A stretch of DNA of 64,000 nt, taken from Lateolabrax maculatus (taxonomy: Eukaryota > Chordata > Actinopteri > Acropomatiformes > Lateolabracidae). Shown here one piece after another: positions 49,978 through 59,260 of the stretch. The translations under genes and the position numbers were made by a program. The stretch covers positions 21,854,001 to 21,918,000 of the forward strand of contig CM062219.1 in assembly GCA_031216445.1 (NCBI GenBank), in the 5' to 3' direction. The number at the start of each line of letters is the position of its first letter. Positions within the stretch are counted from its first letter, which is position 1. The notes under the pieces are model-generated. The model was not told the origin of the DNA. It did no database searches and saw only the letters and a list, made by a program, of their open reading frames with translations.

Positions 49978-52350
49978 GAACTGAGATCCAAGTAGTTTGC
50001 AATAAAAAAACAATCCATTATTTAAATGTGGGTTCTGCAACATTCCAAATGCCATCACTAAGACAGATCAACACCAGCTGAAATCACCACCTACAATATA
50101 AAGGAGAGCCATCACTCACATTTCCACCAACATGAAGACAACCATTGACAACCCAAAAATGAGGAACTACTTGATTAAATGTGAAAAGCTGCTAAGGAAG
50201 TATTTTGAAACCAAGCTGGATCAACAACAATAAAGGGCACAATGTCCCCCCCTGGTGGATAAAGTTCTGTTAAGCTTTCTACTACAGCAGCAACAGTATC
50301 TGCCTTCTGTCTGTGTCATGATATCAGGTCAAGATTACGGCTAAACATCTACAATTATTAATCAATCACCAAAAAGGTGATTCAGCTTTAGGCAAGATAC
50401 ATCCTTTTTATCATTAATCTTGTCTTCCATCACCTTCAAACACCACAGCCCTGTATTGACATGTTGATATTTGTGAATTGCTGAATTTCTGTAAAATGTC
50501 ATATTTCAATTCTTTGAGCACCACAAATGAAATTCCATTCACCTGCATTGTATTGGGATGGAAGCAGAAACCTCACCGCTGATAAAAACCAAAACGACAT
50601 TGCTCGAGGTAAGTGTATAAAGTATAATATAAGTATATTTTTGGTGTATTGACTCTTTATTAAGTACTTTTGGTAGATGTTTTAAGTACTTTAACTGAAC
50701 CTCTCTAGTGACAGCTATTCACACAGCTGAAAATTTGAGAGAACTTTGCTTTAGTGGGAGTTGAGCTAAATCACTACACCTTCAAATAATTACCCAGTCA
50801 CTCTAGCAGCTGCCACACCCATGCTCAACCTATGTGACACTTCAGAGGACAGAAAAACATGGTAGGCTTCACCGACAATTTTGAGTTCCCACTTCACCTA
50901 GTAAATTTTGCTTATTATGACCAACCAAAAGAAGCCAAACAGGTGTCCTTCGAATTTATTTACTTATTTATTTTATTAACTAGAGGAAGCCATTCCATAA
51001 TGCCTTATATAATATAATGATTATTTACGGTATATATCATACGTGGATGTCCGGCTAACTAATGAATTTTGATAATAAATGTATTATTATTTTTCAAGCA
51101 AAAATACCAAATATACACTGCATAATTACAGCTTCTCAGTCGATGCTTTTCTTAATGAATATTAATATAAATAAGGTTTTGGACTGTTGGTCAGACAAAA
51201 CAAGCAATTTGATGCCATTAGCTTGACACTTTATGAAAAACCGATTATCAAGTATTCAAGAAAATAATCTGAGGATTATTCGATAATCAAAATAATAACA
51301 CTAATTTAATTAATAAGACTTAAGACTTCCTAAGTAAGAAAAAACAAATCTGAATTATGTTACATGAAAAATAAAATATGCTATATACAAACAAATGTTT
51401 ATTTATGGCATTTAATTTATGACAATATTATTACATTTATTTAAGATTGGATTAGTTATATTTTAAAGTCATACATTACAATTAAAAGGCATTTACATGT
51501 ATCATTCTACTCCAACACTGGATACAAAGCCCGGATACCTGAACAAACTTTTAGCCTATGCTAACGACCAGATTGTGGCTTTGCTACAGGCCAGTCTCTG
51601 TCTGTCTTTTGTGTTGGCTATTATCTGCTGTATGACCCAAAGGACACACCTCCTGCCAATCAAAACATGTACACCTTTTTCTGTCCCAGGAAGTGGTGTC
51701 AATCTGGATCCCATTAAAAGACAATGAACCTAGCCTTTTTAGAACAATTGCTTATTTTAATTATACTAGATATAGGGGCAGTAATACATTTATATGTATG
51801 TTTTGTAATAATACAAATTTACCGAATGACTTGTGTTATTAAGATGTCAAATTAGGCTAACACTTAATTCAACTCAACTCAAAATGCAATCCATCTTTAT
51901 TCACCAAGTCAGACAGTTGCCCAAACCAAAAATGTTCAAAGTGTAAGCTAACCTTTAAATCCTTTTTGCTAGAGTCTGGGTGTTTGCTCAAATAAGAAAC
52001 TCACTATACCGCTCCTGAAAGGTTAAAGCCATATCGAGGAGGTATCTTAACGCTTACCATCTTTTATTAAAAACACAGATTCGTTTAAATAGTAAGCTAC
52101 AGTTAAACGTTATAGGAAGGCCTATTTGTCCACAAAGACAGAGGAACTCTGACGAGAAGCAAACAAGACAAACAGGAAAATCCAGTGCGCCTGTCAGGCA
52201 AAGTAGCAACTAGCGTTAGCGTTATTTAACTACACTAAACGTCGGCTAATATTAATTGGCGTAATGTTGCCACCGAATGTCTCCATGATAATTAAACTTC
52301 TTTTGACCAACCTGTGGCATTAAATTTACCTGTAGTGTTAAACCTGACAT
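25435..52350 (-). CDS. pkn3: Serine/threonine-protein kinase N3 (PKC-related, Rho effector)
   Basis: AGC kinase activated by Rho GTPases and PDK1. Exons in transcription order: 52350-52330, 49768-49492, 44441-44272, 43252-43129, 41964-41813, 40944-40731, 40546-40373, 39405-39296, 33501-33358, 33040-32965, 32252-32093, 31594-31504, 31253-31192, 30855-30786, 30450-30359, 29568-29392, 29296-29234, 29140-29064, 28659-28517, 27615-27508, 27311-27231, 25632-25435. Total 2784 nt, 927 aa. Exon 1 encodes only seven residues. Three HR1 coiled coils (exons 2-6) include QRELKIKDAAERMRRA. A C2-like domain (exons 7-10) has AVYWRDWRALCGVKFLRLE. A Pro/Ser linker follows. The kinase has LGRGHFGKV, Lys631 (YAIKALKK), YRDLKLDN (Asp727), DFG (745-747) and activation-loop RTSTFCGTPE (Thr761). 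The C-tail ends with hydrophobic motif FADFDF. Synteny with zdhhc12 and set favours pkn3 over pkn1/pkn2. Confidence 0.93.
25633..27230 (-). other. Last intron of pkn3
   Basis: Apart from the RTE/Rex3-like tail at its far end it contains a long stretch (25970-26600) of loosely repeated CTTCAACT/TTTCAGCACTT phrases. It also has two direct copies of TGTCTACACA near 26068 and 26152. No exon was recognised. Confidence 0.5.
26985..27041 (+). mobile_element. Retroelement 3' tail with (TCTA)n
   Basis: CTAATTTCCCTTCGGGGATG, then AATAAAGTAA and TCTATCTATCTATC. This matches, from memory, the 3' end of RTE/Rex3-type LINEs or their SINEs in fish. It lies in the last intron of pkn3. Confidence 0.6.
35474..39155 (+). 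mobile_element. L2-clade non-LTR retrotransposon, long copy
   Basis: Antisense in pkn3 intron 8. A long endonuclease/reverse-transcriptase frame is followed by a 3' UTR of about 630 bp. The UTR has a CT-rich block, TTAAAAGGGAGTTTTTCCTC, GCCAAGTGCTTGCTCATGG and the terminal GATTTGGCGCTATACAAATA, then AAATTTACTTGACTTGACT. This tail is typical of fish L2. The 5' boundary is not visible; the given start is the first base after an upstream stop in the ORF frame. Four related fragments occur elsewhere in the window. Confidence 0.9.
35516..38527 (+). CDS. L2 LINE endonuclease-reverse transcriptase (no upstream ATG)
   Basis: Uninterrupted frame of 1003 codons from GTG at 35516, open back to 35474; stop TAG at 38525. 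Endonuclease motifs in order: LLNIRSLSSK (about residue 43), CLTETWL, RGGGVAAIF, VYRAPGP, GDFNIHVD and SDHYLITFEF. Reverse transcriptase motifs: NYRPISNLPFLSKILE, QSGFREFHSTETA, LLDLSAAFDTIDH, GVPQGSVLGPLLF, YADDTQLYL (catalytic Asp pair) and NSDKTEVIVLG. The C-terminus contains RLDYCNSLLSG, IQNAAARVLTG and LLWNQLP. The first in-frame ATG (35708) comes after the LLNIRS motif, so the intact enzyme cannot start at an ATG in this frame. Either the 5' end is lost or mutated, or translation uses another mechanism. Otherwise it looks young. Confidence 0.9.
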   Translation: MSVPRPFHLINSNSNRRGVTRKNLKIKTTSVVVQPNKRIKCGLLNIRSLSSKTVLVNDLISDYHMDIFCLTETWLCQEEYVSLNESTPPSHSNTHIPRGTGRGGGVAAIFDSSLLINPKPKLSFNSFESLVLSLSHPMWNTVQPILFVIVYRAPGPYSEFLAEFSEFLTSLVLKTDKVIIVGDFNIHVDVDNDSLSSAFISLLDSIGFCQSVNKPTHCFNHTLDLVLSYGIEIEDLKVFPQNSVLSDHYLITFEFILLDYRPLGKHSFSRCLSDSAVAKFKEVIPSAFNSISCLNVTEDSYANFSPSQINHLVDSAAGSLRRTLDCIAPIKKKIIKQKRLAPWYNSLTRKLKETSRKLERKWRSTKLEETHLVWQDSLRTYKKALRNARGAYYSSLIEEHKNNPRFLFSTVARLTQSQSSVEPCIPRALSSNNFMSFFNDKILTIREKIHHLVLSASSDTSLSTGTSGTSEAAVEPDLYLDCFSPIDLYQLTSMIFSSKPTTCLLDPIPTRLLKEVLPLVSTSLLDMINLSLLTGYVPQSFKVAVIKPLLKKPTLDPGVLANYRPISNLPFLSKILENVVVNQLCDFLNRDSLFEDFQSGFREFHSTETALVRVTNDLLIASDKGFVSVLVLLDLSAAFDTIDHCILLQRLEHLIGVKGPALSWFQSYLSDRFQFVHVNDESSVHTEVSHGVPQGSVLGPLLFTLYMLPLGNIIRKHSINFHCYADDTQLYLSKKPDETGKLAKLQACIKDIKDWMTCNFLLLNSDKTEVIVLGPKHLRDALCIDIVTLDGIALASSTAVRSLGVIFDQDVSFNTHIKQTSRTAFFHLRNIIKIRHILSQKDAEKLVHAFVTSRLDYCNSLLSGCPDKSLKTLQLIQNAAARVLTGTSKREHISPILASLHWLPVKSRIEFKVVLLTYKALIGQAPSYLKELIVPYYPTRALRSQNAGLLVVPKVSKRRMGARAFSYQAPLLWNQLPIWVREADTLSSFKSMLKTFLFDKAYS
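40995..41044. repeat. (TTTC)n microsatellite
   Basis: About twelve TTTC units in pkn3 intron 5, next to exon 6. Confidence 0.95.
42068..42190 (+). mobile_element. L2 3'-UTR fragment
   Basis: Matches 39003-39125 of the long L2, for example GTCTGTAAATAATATTTTAA and TCTAGACCTACTCTATGTG. It is more diverged than the 44512 copy and lacks the CTTGA tail. Confidence 0.85.
42344..42512. mobile_element. Palindromic MITE-like repeat
   Basis: The arms at 42344-42406 and 42446-42512 are imperfect reverse complements sharing TTTCCA..ACTTTCAA, TAGTGGATGG and GTTTGCTCA. The centre is TATCACTGATGATAGCGC. I recognise it as a dispersed palindromic repeat of fish; GGGCTGGGCGATAA at 42290 may be a separate hAT-like end. 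Confidence 0.65.
43809..43848. repeat. Perfect 18-bp inverted repeat
   Basis: TCTTTTGTGATATCTTTA (43809-43826) is followed after 4 bases by its exact complement (43831-43848). It lies in pkn3 intron 3. The short AT-rich palindrome has no recognised family. Confidence 0.9.
44512..45520 (+). mobile_element. 5'-truncated L2 copy with complete tail
   Basis: Starts at the position equal to 38140 of the long copy and runs through the last part of the reverse-transcriptase ORF (stop drifted), the whole 3' UTR and ATTGACTTGACT. Identity looks around 95% by eye. The 145-codon C-terminal frame is still open. Its left end lies about 70 bp from the acceptor of pkn3 exon 3. Confidence 0.92.
45519..46048 (-). 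mobile_element. Internal L2 RT segment joined inverted to an L2 tail
   Basis: Reverse complement of about 37440-37975 of the long copy. It encodes GVPQGSVLGPLLF and YADDTQLYL on the minus strand with the frame open for 147 codons. It has no 3' UTR or tail of its own and begins directly at the tail of the + strand copy. Confidence 0.92.
46415..48080 (+). mobile_element. Degenerate Ty3/Gypsy-like retrotransposon remnant
   Basis: Pieces in order: a primer-site-like TGGTGTTGGAAGTGG near 46420; reverse transcriptase (EYFQNRMM then HMDDVL, from about 46740); the connection/RNase H side (FLGQFIPELAEKDKPLRDLL, about 47005-47070, then FWGVDRDNAFSSLKEEL); and the integrase C-terminal side (KTVKNLLKKATDPYFALLAY, about 47690, then QSGFSPAQLL). 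Stops and frameshifts break the frames, and gag, protease and most of integrase are missing. LTRs were not delimited. It is antisense to pkn3, in intron 2. Confidence 0.8.
48081..49491. other. pkn3 intron 2, non-coding part next to exon 2
   Basis: No exon was recognised. Bases 48081-48560 may include the remains of the Gypsy 3' LTR. Bases 48840-49150 read like old mobile DNA of unknown type. Bases 49190-49400 resemble a widespread fish repeat (below). Confidence 0.4.
49190..49400 (+). repeat. Dispersed fish repeat fragment
   Basis: AGGTCAAGGGGTTATCAAAA, GATGGTGGCACTAG and TTAATCCTCTGGGGACAATG followed by ACCAAATTTTATGCCAATC resemble a repeat common in percomorph genomes. The class is not known to me. 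Confidence 0.5.
49769..52329 (-). other. pkn3 intron 1
   Basis: 2.6-kb AT-rich intron with a (GA)n run and no recognised exon or element. Confidence 0.7.
49938..49971. repeat. (GA)n microsatellite
   Basis: About seventeen GA dinucleotides in pkn3 intron 1. Confidence 0.95.
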
Positions 52351-52608
52351 GTTGACTGTCAGTTATCTGTGCTGGACATACACACAGCGTCAACGTCCGC
52401 CTCAGCTCCCAACGGTCTTCTTCGGGTCAGAAAGTAGGTGAAACAACTCCGGGAGGAAAGGCACTACAAGTTTAAGCAAACTGACATGTGAAATTCAACG
52501 TCTGCCAAAGCTGTTAGCAGGCGCTCCATACGACTGTACTAGTGCCTATCATGGAAACTAATCTGAGTAAAAGTTTGAATGGAGTTAAACTGGGGATCGA
52601 CGCAAAAC

Positions 52609-52616
52609 TGACGTCA
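52609..52616. promoter_or_regulatory. Consensus CRE (CREB/ATF site)
   Basis: TGACGTCA, a full palindromic site about 260 bp upstream of the pkn3 start codon with two CCAAT boxes within 60 bp. The combination is typical of a core promoter. Function is inferred. Confidence 0.6.
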
Positions 52617-53840
52617 GTACACGGCGGCTGGATTGGTTGGGAGTCTGTAATGACAGGGACGCTGCAATAACCAATCAGATTCAATTATTCACTGCACCTG
52701 TTCACTTAGCCTATGATCTTCTTCCATACCTGGCTCATACATACAGCTCTAACAGAAATAAACAGAGTGTGAAACGGGCCGAAAAGTGTATTAATTCCAT
52801 ACAAATCTTGCAATAAAATTTAGTTACAACGCTGGCAGATGCTCTGCTCTTTATGGAAACCGGCCTTTGAGTGCCCACATGTTGCTATGAATGGCTGAGA
52901 AAAGTCAATTGAAAAGAGAAAATCGTGTGGGACAAGAAACTGAATACGTGACTGCTGGCCCCTCAGTAATGTACTTGACCGCACAAGGTAACAAACCCAG
53001 CTGTACATTTGAAACAACCCAAGGTTAAATAAATCAGGGATAAAGGTGAACTACACAACAACATTTCATCTTTTTTCTTTTTAACATTTTGTCATGGCTT
53101 CACCAGGAATTCTAACCACCCACCTTCTTGACTGGTACTCCATGTGCTCTGTGCCTCTAATTTCTTCGTGTTCAATGGCATGTGAATGCTACATAACCTA
53201 TTATGGCTAATGACAATACACAAATTACATCTGTGAATGCTGACGTCCCTTTTTCCTTGTAATATAATAGGCTATATGGTATAATTTAGCATACTCAAAA
53301 GTTTGTTAGTCTCAGCATGTGGTGCTGCACTATAGAGAATGGTGTCAATATGACCAGATAGCTGGTTCTGGTTTAGCCCATATCCATGGCAGAGGCATTA
53401 AAATATGACATTTCTGGAACAAGGCTCAAGATAGAAAAGCAGCTGGATGAAGTATGAAGGAATGGTAACTTACTGACCCCTGATAAGAGAGAGCAGTGTT
53501 TTGCCATTATAGTAGATAAGGTTAGTCAAAGAAGGCACTTACGAACAGTAATGGAAAAAGTAAAAACATTTATTCTAGTGGACATTTTGTTGACGTGGAT
53601 GTACAGCCTAAGTAGCGCGTTAATTTGAACATCTCCAGATTTGATTGTAGTGCCTGTTACTTTGAGTTGCAGTTCCACACTCCAGCCAGGTAGGGGCAGT
53701 AGAGCACCATAAATATCTTTACCGACCAAGCGCCATAGAGAGAAACAAGCGTGCGAAGCTGCGCTCATTCCTCCTATCGTGGGCTTGAAGACACGCACTC
53801 TCTGTAAGGTGGAAGTAACTTTTATCCTCCAGAGAAGAGT

Positions 53841-53847
53841 TATAAAG
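53841..53847 (+). promoter_or_regulatory. TATA-like element upstream of set
   Basis: TATAAAG 48-54 bp before the set ATG. If used, the 5' UTR would be only about 20-30 bases; it could instead lie within the 5' UTR. Confidence 0.3.
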
Positions 53848-53894
53848 CACTCGGGATATACATCTGGTCAGAAGTGTCACAGCAAACGATAACC

Positions 53895-56800
53895 ATGTCG
53901 GCCTCATCGGCGAAAGTCAGTCGGAAGGAGAATTCAAATCATGACGGAGCGGACGAGACCTCTGGTAACGTTTAGGAATGGCGGTTGTCCTGTACAACGC
54001 CATTTTCATTTGTTTTTCGTCATTTTGTTATTTTCAGTGCAGTTTGTTGTGTAGTATCCAGTTGAAATTATATGTGTTTATGGATGAACAGCTTAATTTA
54101 CCGTTTCCTGAGTATAAGCATTGGGGTAAAATGTTCTGTAGGACTGACTACACAGCAATGTAGCATGCTAACATGGGCTAATAATTTAGCCAGCGTGAGA
54201 TGTTAGCTAGCTATTAGCTTACATTAGCTACTAAGGAGGCTGGTATTTGCGTTGTATAAACTGAATTTAGTGTGATGTGCTGTTACTGTTCATGCAGACA
54301 ATTTTGGGAGGTCTGTTGTAGGGGGATGTAGATGAAGTCGCGTGCAGCGGTGCGTTTCCTTGCACTTGTTTTGTGGCTGGAGCATCACAAACGATTATTT
54401 GTCCACATTATTAGCAAGTTTGATAATCACTTTAACGTTATCTGGTTTTTTCATCGGTCAAAAAAGGCCGAGCATTGATAACCACAACGTTAGCTGTTCA
54501 GTTTGCCATAACCACGCGTGCGAGCTTGTTTTTTCTTTGCGGGTTAAGAGCTGAGCAAAATGTAAACAAGCGCTTGTTATTCGTTTAGATAGCTCCAATG
54601 TCGATCTGAGGTGGCATTATAGATGCGAATATGTGTTTAACGTGCGTAAAGAGGCTGTGGAGGACCTTGCTGTATGTTAATATCAGTGTAAAGCAGATAG
54701 CATTTCCCAGCGAGACGTCTTTAAGCCTCTCATTCAAACCAGGCCGCCTTTAGCAGCAACAGGAAGCTCCAGACAGCAGGAGGTAGAGGGTCTGTCTGCC
54801 ACGGATCCACCACACACACTCAAAACACTCCTGGCGTCCCGCGTTATTTAACACACTGTGCATGCAATGGAGAAATGACTGACAATCGAGTGCCCGTGGC
54901 TGGAGAAATGTTTTTTTTTGCCACACTTTGGTTCACATCGAGAATATTGCAACTTTATTCTTGTGAAGTGTTTGAATGATGATCACTGTTAAGCACGAAA
55001 AATGTCATGTTTTTACAAAGTAAAGTTTGCTGTTACATAAAGTAGTCCTCCTGCAGATGGATGCTTGGCTAAATTTGCAGCATCATTGGCTTTTTGTTGC
55101 TGGATTGAAATCGTGGTCTCCTACATTACAAAGATAGATTACGGTCTACGATAAAATAAGTTAAATGTCAGTTACATGTTGGGAAGCATCTAATCACTCA
55201 TTATCGTAGCCAACCTGCCTCCAGTCCATATGAATAAGCTCTTAACTGCTCCTAATATCCTCTCGAATACTGAAGTTTGTGTGGCCTGTCACAGAGTTTT
55301 GTTTGTCAGAAGGTATAGACATACTGGATTTTGAGGCAGATCCGATATCAACATTTGACAGACTGTCCATTGACCATTTGTAATAGATTTCTTATTTTAT
55401 AGATTTATTGTATATAAAATCATATTGCACTGAGCATTTCTCTTACATCTCTTCAATTTTTTTTTTTAAAGATTTGTGACCAAGACATTTACTGAGCTGG
55501 ACTTGTCAGTGCTCTCTGGTAGACAAACTATGTAACAGACACTAAATGACCTTTAACATATACACAATATCATATATCTGCAATAAACCATTATCAGCAG
55601 ATATGTGTGTAGTTTATCAGTCTAGATTTACAAGACTCCTGATGGTTAGACCAGCACTGTGCATGGTAGCTCATTGACTCATTAAGAACTACATTAAATG
55701 CCATTTTAAACTGCACTGCTCTCACATTTCCTTGCTTTAACCTTAACATGTATTACTCAAAGGATATTAAATTAAATCCCTTACACTTGTAGTGAAAAAT
55801 GTGTTGTCCATAACAATAAACAGCTGCTGTGTCATGTCATGAAACATGTCTGAGTTAGGCTTACTAATTAAGTTTTTCTATAAAAGGGTTCTTGACAGTG
55901 GAGTGGGTGGTATATTTAAGCTTTGCGTGAAACACACCTTAAGAGTTCACGCAAAAGAGCAGGAATGGAACTCCTTTCCACAGGGAAACAGTTTTTCCTG
56001 TGGCTTCAGGGAGGCCTGTTTATCTTTCACTACACTGATTAAGCAAACATTTGAACATCGTTAGAAATGGTAGATTACATGTAAAATACACAACTGTGAC
56101 ACACAAGTCCATTTCTCAAGTTTATTAAGGTGGTGGTGTTTTTTTGATTGTTTTGTGAGACAAAGAGACTTTTAAAATCACCTAAATGGTGGGTTTTCTG
56201 ATTGTTAGTTATATCTGTATATGAATATCACGTGTGAATTACACACTGCCAACCATATCCCTCAGTCCACGGTAACCTTGGGTGTCTTCTAATTGGAGAC
56301 GAGCCATATTTGTTGTTGTTTTTAATAAAGTTTCCTTTTTTCTTTTTTTTTTTTTTTAGAAAAAGAGCAACAGGAAGCAATTGAACACATTGACGAAGTA
56401 CAGAATGAAATTGACAGGTGAGTCTTGTCAGTGAGTGATGAAAGATGGGTGCATTGAGAGTTCTTATGGACATATTTTTGTCTTTCTCCCCAGACTGAAC
56501 GAACAGGCAAGTGAAGAAATTTTAAAAGTAGAGCAGAAGTACAACAAATTACGCCAGCCATTCTTTCAGAAGCGATCAGAACTCATAGCCAAAATACCCA
56601 ACTTCTGGGTCACAACGTTTGTCAACCATCCACAAGGTAAACCATTACATTTTGTATTTTATATATATTTATATATTTATATTTATATATATGTGTATGT
56701 GTGTTTATATGGTGACTCTAACCATCACTTTGCTTGTAACAGAAACAATCATTCGTGGAGTCAACATCCCTTGTCTCAATTTGTTTACATTGCTCTATCT

Positions 56801-58211
56801 TTTAAATAGTACATTAACGCTTTTCTCATGCACTTGGTCTTTAACTGACCTTTAGTTTCAGCTCTTCTGGGAGAGGAGGACGAGGAAGCACTTCATTACT
56901 TGTCAAGGGTGGAGGTCACAGAGTTCGAGGATATCAAGTCTGGATATAGAATAGATTTTGTGAGTTGTCAGGTTCACTTTGTATTTGTAGATGTCTTGCC
57001 ATATATCAAGACAGATGTGACAGATATTTTCTTTTCTGTAGTATTTTGACGAGAATCCGTACTTTGAGAACAAAGCCCTCTCCAAAGAGTTTAATGTAAA
57101 CGAGAGCGGAGATCCTGTTTCCAAATCAACTGAAATCAAATGGAAAGCTGGAAAGGTTGGTTTGCATTTTATATGGCTTGTGTGTGGTTTTATGAATATG
57201 TATTAAATTATATTTTATAATACTACTACACAATCTCATTAACCTAGGGAGTAGAAAAACACTCAATTAAGAAGTCAAAATTGTATTTCACTTTAGTGCT
57301 ACACTTTCCACTGAACTATTTCACTTAAGCCTTTCTCTGGTCCTCCCAGTGTTGGGTTTTCTCAATGATTCTCTTATTCTTCATAACAAAACAATTTATA
57401 ACCTTCAATCCTGACATAACACATTTTCCTTCCCAGGACCTGACGAAGCGCACAGGCCAGACGCCAAACAAAGCTGGGAAGAAAAGGCAGCACGAGGAGC
57501 CAGAGAGCTTCTTCACCTGGTTTACCGACCACTCGGATGCAGGAGCTGATGAGCTGGGAGAAGTGATCAAGGACGACATCTGGCCTAACCCGCTGCAGTA
57601 CTACTTGGTATGCTTATTGCTCTTCATCTTGGTTTCGTCTAGTTTTGGAGAGCGTTCAGATAGAAGACTTCCCTACGTAATACAAGCACTTCTGTTGTTG
57701 GGGGCTGCAGTTAACATGACATGATGAAATAATAGAACTTATCACAGATCTTTATGTAGCAATGTACACGTCGGCTGACAAGTAAGCTGCGTATGTTTGT
57801 AGTATAAAAACAGTGTCTCCATATACATAGTTTGCCTACCATCAAACTGTAAAATGTCCTGGGATGAAGAGTTGTGTCTAGGCTTGTAGAAGGACTCTGT
57901 AAACACAGTAAGTAAACGGCTTATACCATTCAGGTGGTTCATGTCTGAATGTTCCCAAGGTTCCTGACATGGAGGATGAGGAAGGTGACGGTGATGATGA
58001 TGACGACGATGAGGAGGGTCTGGAAGATATTGATGAGGGGGAAGAAGATGATGAAGATGAGGATGGGGATGGAGAAGATGGAGAGGTAAGAATACTGTTG
58101 ATCAAATATCTCTAACATGTTTAATAGTAACTCAAATGACTTGAGACGTTCTTCTGGGAACAACCAGTGTAATACTTGTTTTTCTTTCAGGACGACGGAG
58201 AAGATGATTAA
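53895..58211 (+). CDS. set: SET nuclear proto-oncogene protein (TAF-I beta, PP2A inhibitor)
   Basis: NAP-family histone chaperone, inhibitor of PP2A and of histone acetylation, mainly nuclear. Exons: 53895-53964, 56360-56417, 56494-56636, 56856-56959, 57042-57155, 57437-57607, 57960-58085 and 58191-58211 (TAA). They total 807 nt, 268 aa. The start MSASSAKVSRKE matches the short (beta) N-terminus. Dimerising helix residues follow (EHIDEVQNEIDRLNEQASE), then the earmuff domain (KIPNFWVTTFVNHP, ALLGEEDEEALHYL, GYRIDFYFDENPYF, ESFFTWFTDHSD, DIWPNPLQYYL). Exons 7-8 encode an almost purely Asp/Glu/Gly tail. Near-identity to mammalian SET makes the call secure. No alternative first exon for a TAF-I alpha form was recognised in the 2.4-kb intron 1. 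Confidence 0.97.
53965..56359 (+). other. set intron 1
   Basis: 2.4-kb intron. The first kilobase is CG-richer; the rest is AT-rich and ends in a long poly-T tract at the acceptor. No alternative first exon or repeat was recognised. Confidence 0.6.
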
Positions 58212-58699
58212 ATGTTTCAGCACCTTTTCCCAGTCCTCCCTCTGTGATCATCTTACAACTCATGGGAACAACATATTTACTTTGTTTGGGGGGCGGGGAA
58301 GGGTTTATAAAAAAACAAAAAGAGAGAAAAAAAAATTTTTTTCCTGTGTGTCGTCAGCATGTCGTCCTCTTCCTCTGCAGCCACAGCCTGTCCATAATGC
58401 CATGTCTAGAGACCAGCTCCATACCTAGCAGGTCTACATGGGGGGGGGGTTGATGTCGGTCGCTCTCTTCGAGTCTCACCTGTTATTGTTTCTCTACATC
58501 TCCCAAAGACATGCAAAAGGATTTAAAAAAAAATTTGTAGCATTCTGCACGTCATCCTATGTAGATTTAAAATACGTACAATAGCAATTTCTATGTAAAA
58601 TATGAGAAGACAGTTTCTGTTGAAGTTGTGAGTTCATAAAAATAAGCCATGGTGCAGTGATAACTTAATCATAGCATCCTTAGCCACTTTTATTTTTAT

Positions 58700-58778
58700 T
58701 TATATATAGATAGAGATATATATCTATATATAGATATCTATATCTATCTATATATAGATATCTATATCTATATATCTC
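58700..58778. repeat. Palindromic TATCTA/TAGATA microsatellite
   Basis: Alternating blocks of TATATAGATA and TATCTATATA that are self-complementary, so the transcript could form a long AU-rich stem in the set 3' UTR. Confidence 0.85.
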
Positions 58779-59232
58779 CAGTGGTGGGGTTACTAAGGCT
58801 TATTAGAAGTTGCATTTTTCTTTGTGACTTATTGTACTAATGGAACTGATTAAGAGCACCAGCTTGTTCCAACAGACCATTGTAAATGATTTCGGGATAT
58901 ACATGTATCTTGGTAAGACAATTGTTAATTATACAAAGTTTAATGGGGTGGTATAGTGGGGCCACAGAGCTTTGACACCAACTCTGGATGTCCGTTAAAT
59001 CATTTTTCATTATATTTTTTTCCAGGCACCCACAACAAAGTTTGAAATGTACATTTTTTTTCTTTTTTTTTATAAAAGAAACAACCTAAAAAACTAATTT
59101 TGAGCTTGGCTTAACATTTTGAGATGGGAGAGAGAAAGATTTCTGTAGAGTCCTCTGTGGAGTCTGCAGTGTTTCTCCTGTTCCGCTGGAAACCTGCTCA
59201 CATTAAATTAAGTGTACCAGTTGCTTTGTTAC

Positions 59233-59238
59233 AATAAA
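59233..59238 (+). terminator. Polyadenylation signal, set
   Basis: AATAAA (in ACAATAAATAAATG), about 1.0 kb after the stop codon, where a set mRNA is expected to end. Confidence 0.65.
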
Positions 59239-59260
59239 TAAATGTATACATGATGTTTGG

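Larger units (their letters stand above)
52351..53894. promoter_or_regulatory. Divergent pkn3 / set intergenic region
   Basis: Separates the two start codons by 1.5 kb. Near pkn3 there is a perfect palindromic CRE (TGACGTCA, 52609-52616), an inverted CCAAT (GATTGGTTG near 52632) and a CCAAT (AACCAATCAG near 52669). Near set there is TATAAAG at 53841-53847. The middle (52700-53500) shows nothing recognisable. Confidence 0.55.
58212..59260 (+). other. set 3' UTR
   Basis: Runs from the stop codon to AATAAA at 59233-59238. It contains the palindromic microsatellite at 58700-58778 and several poly-A/T runs. Confidence 0.7.

Noticed and set aside
57878..58105. Ser/Pro-rich minus-strand frame opposite the set acidic tail
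   Set aside because: It is the antisense shadow of GAT/GAG/GAA codons.
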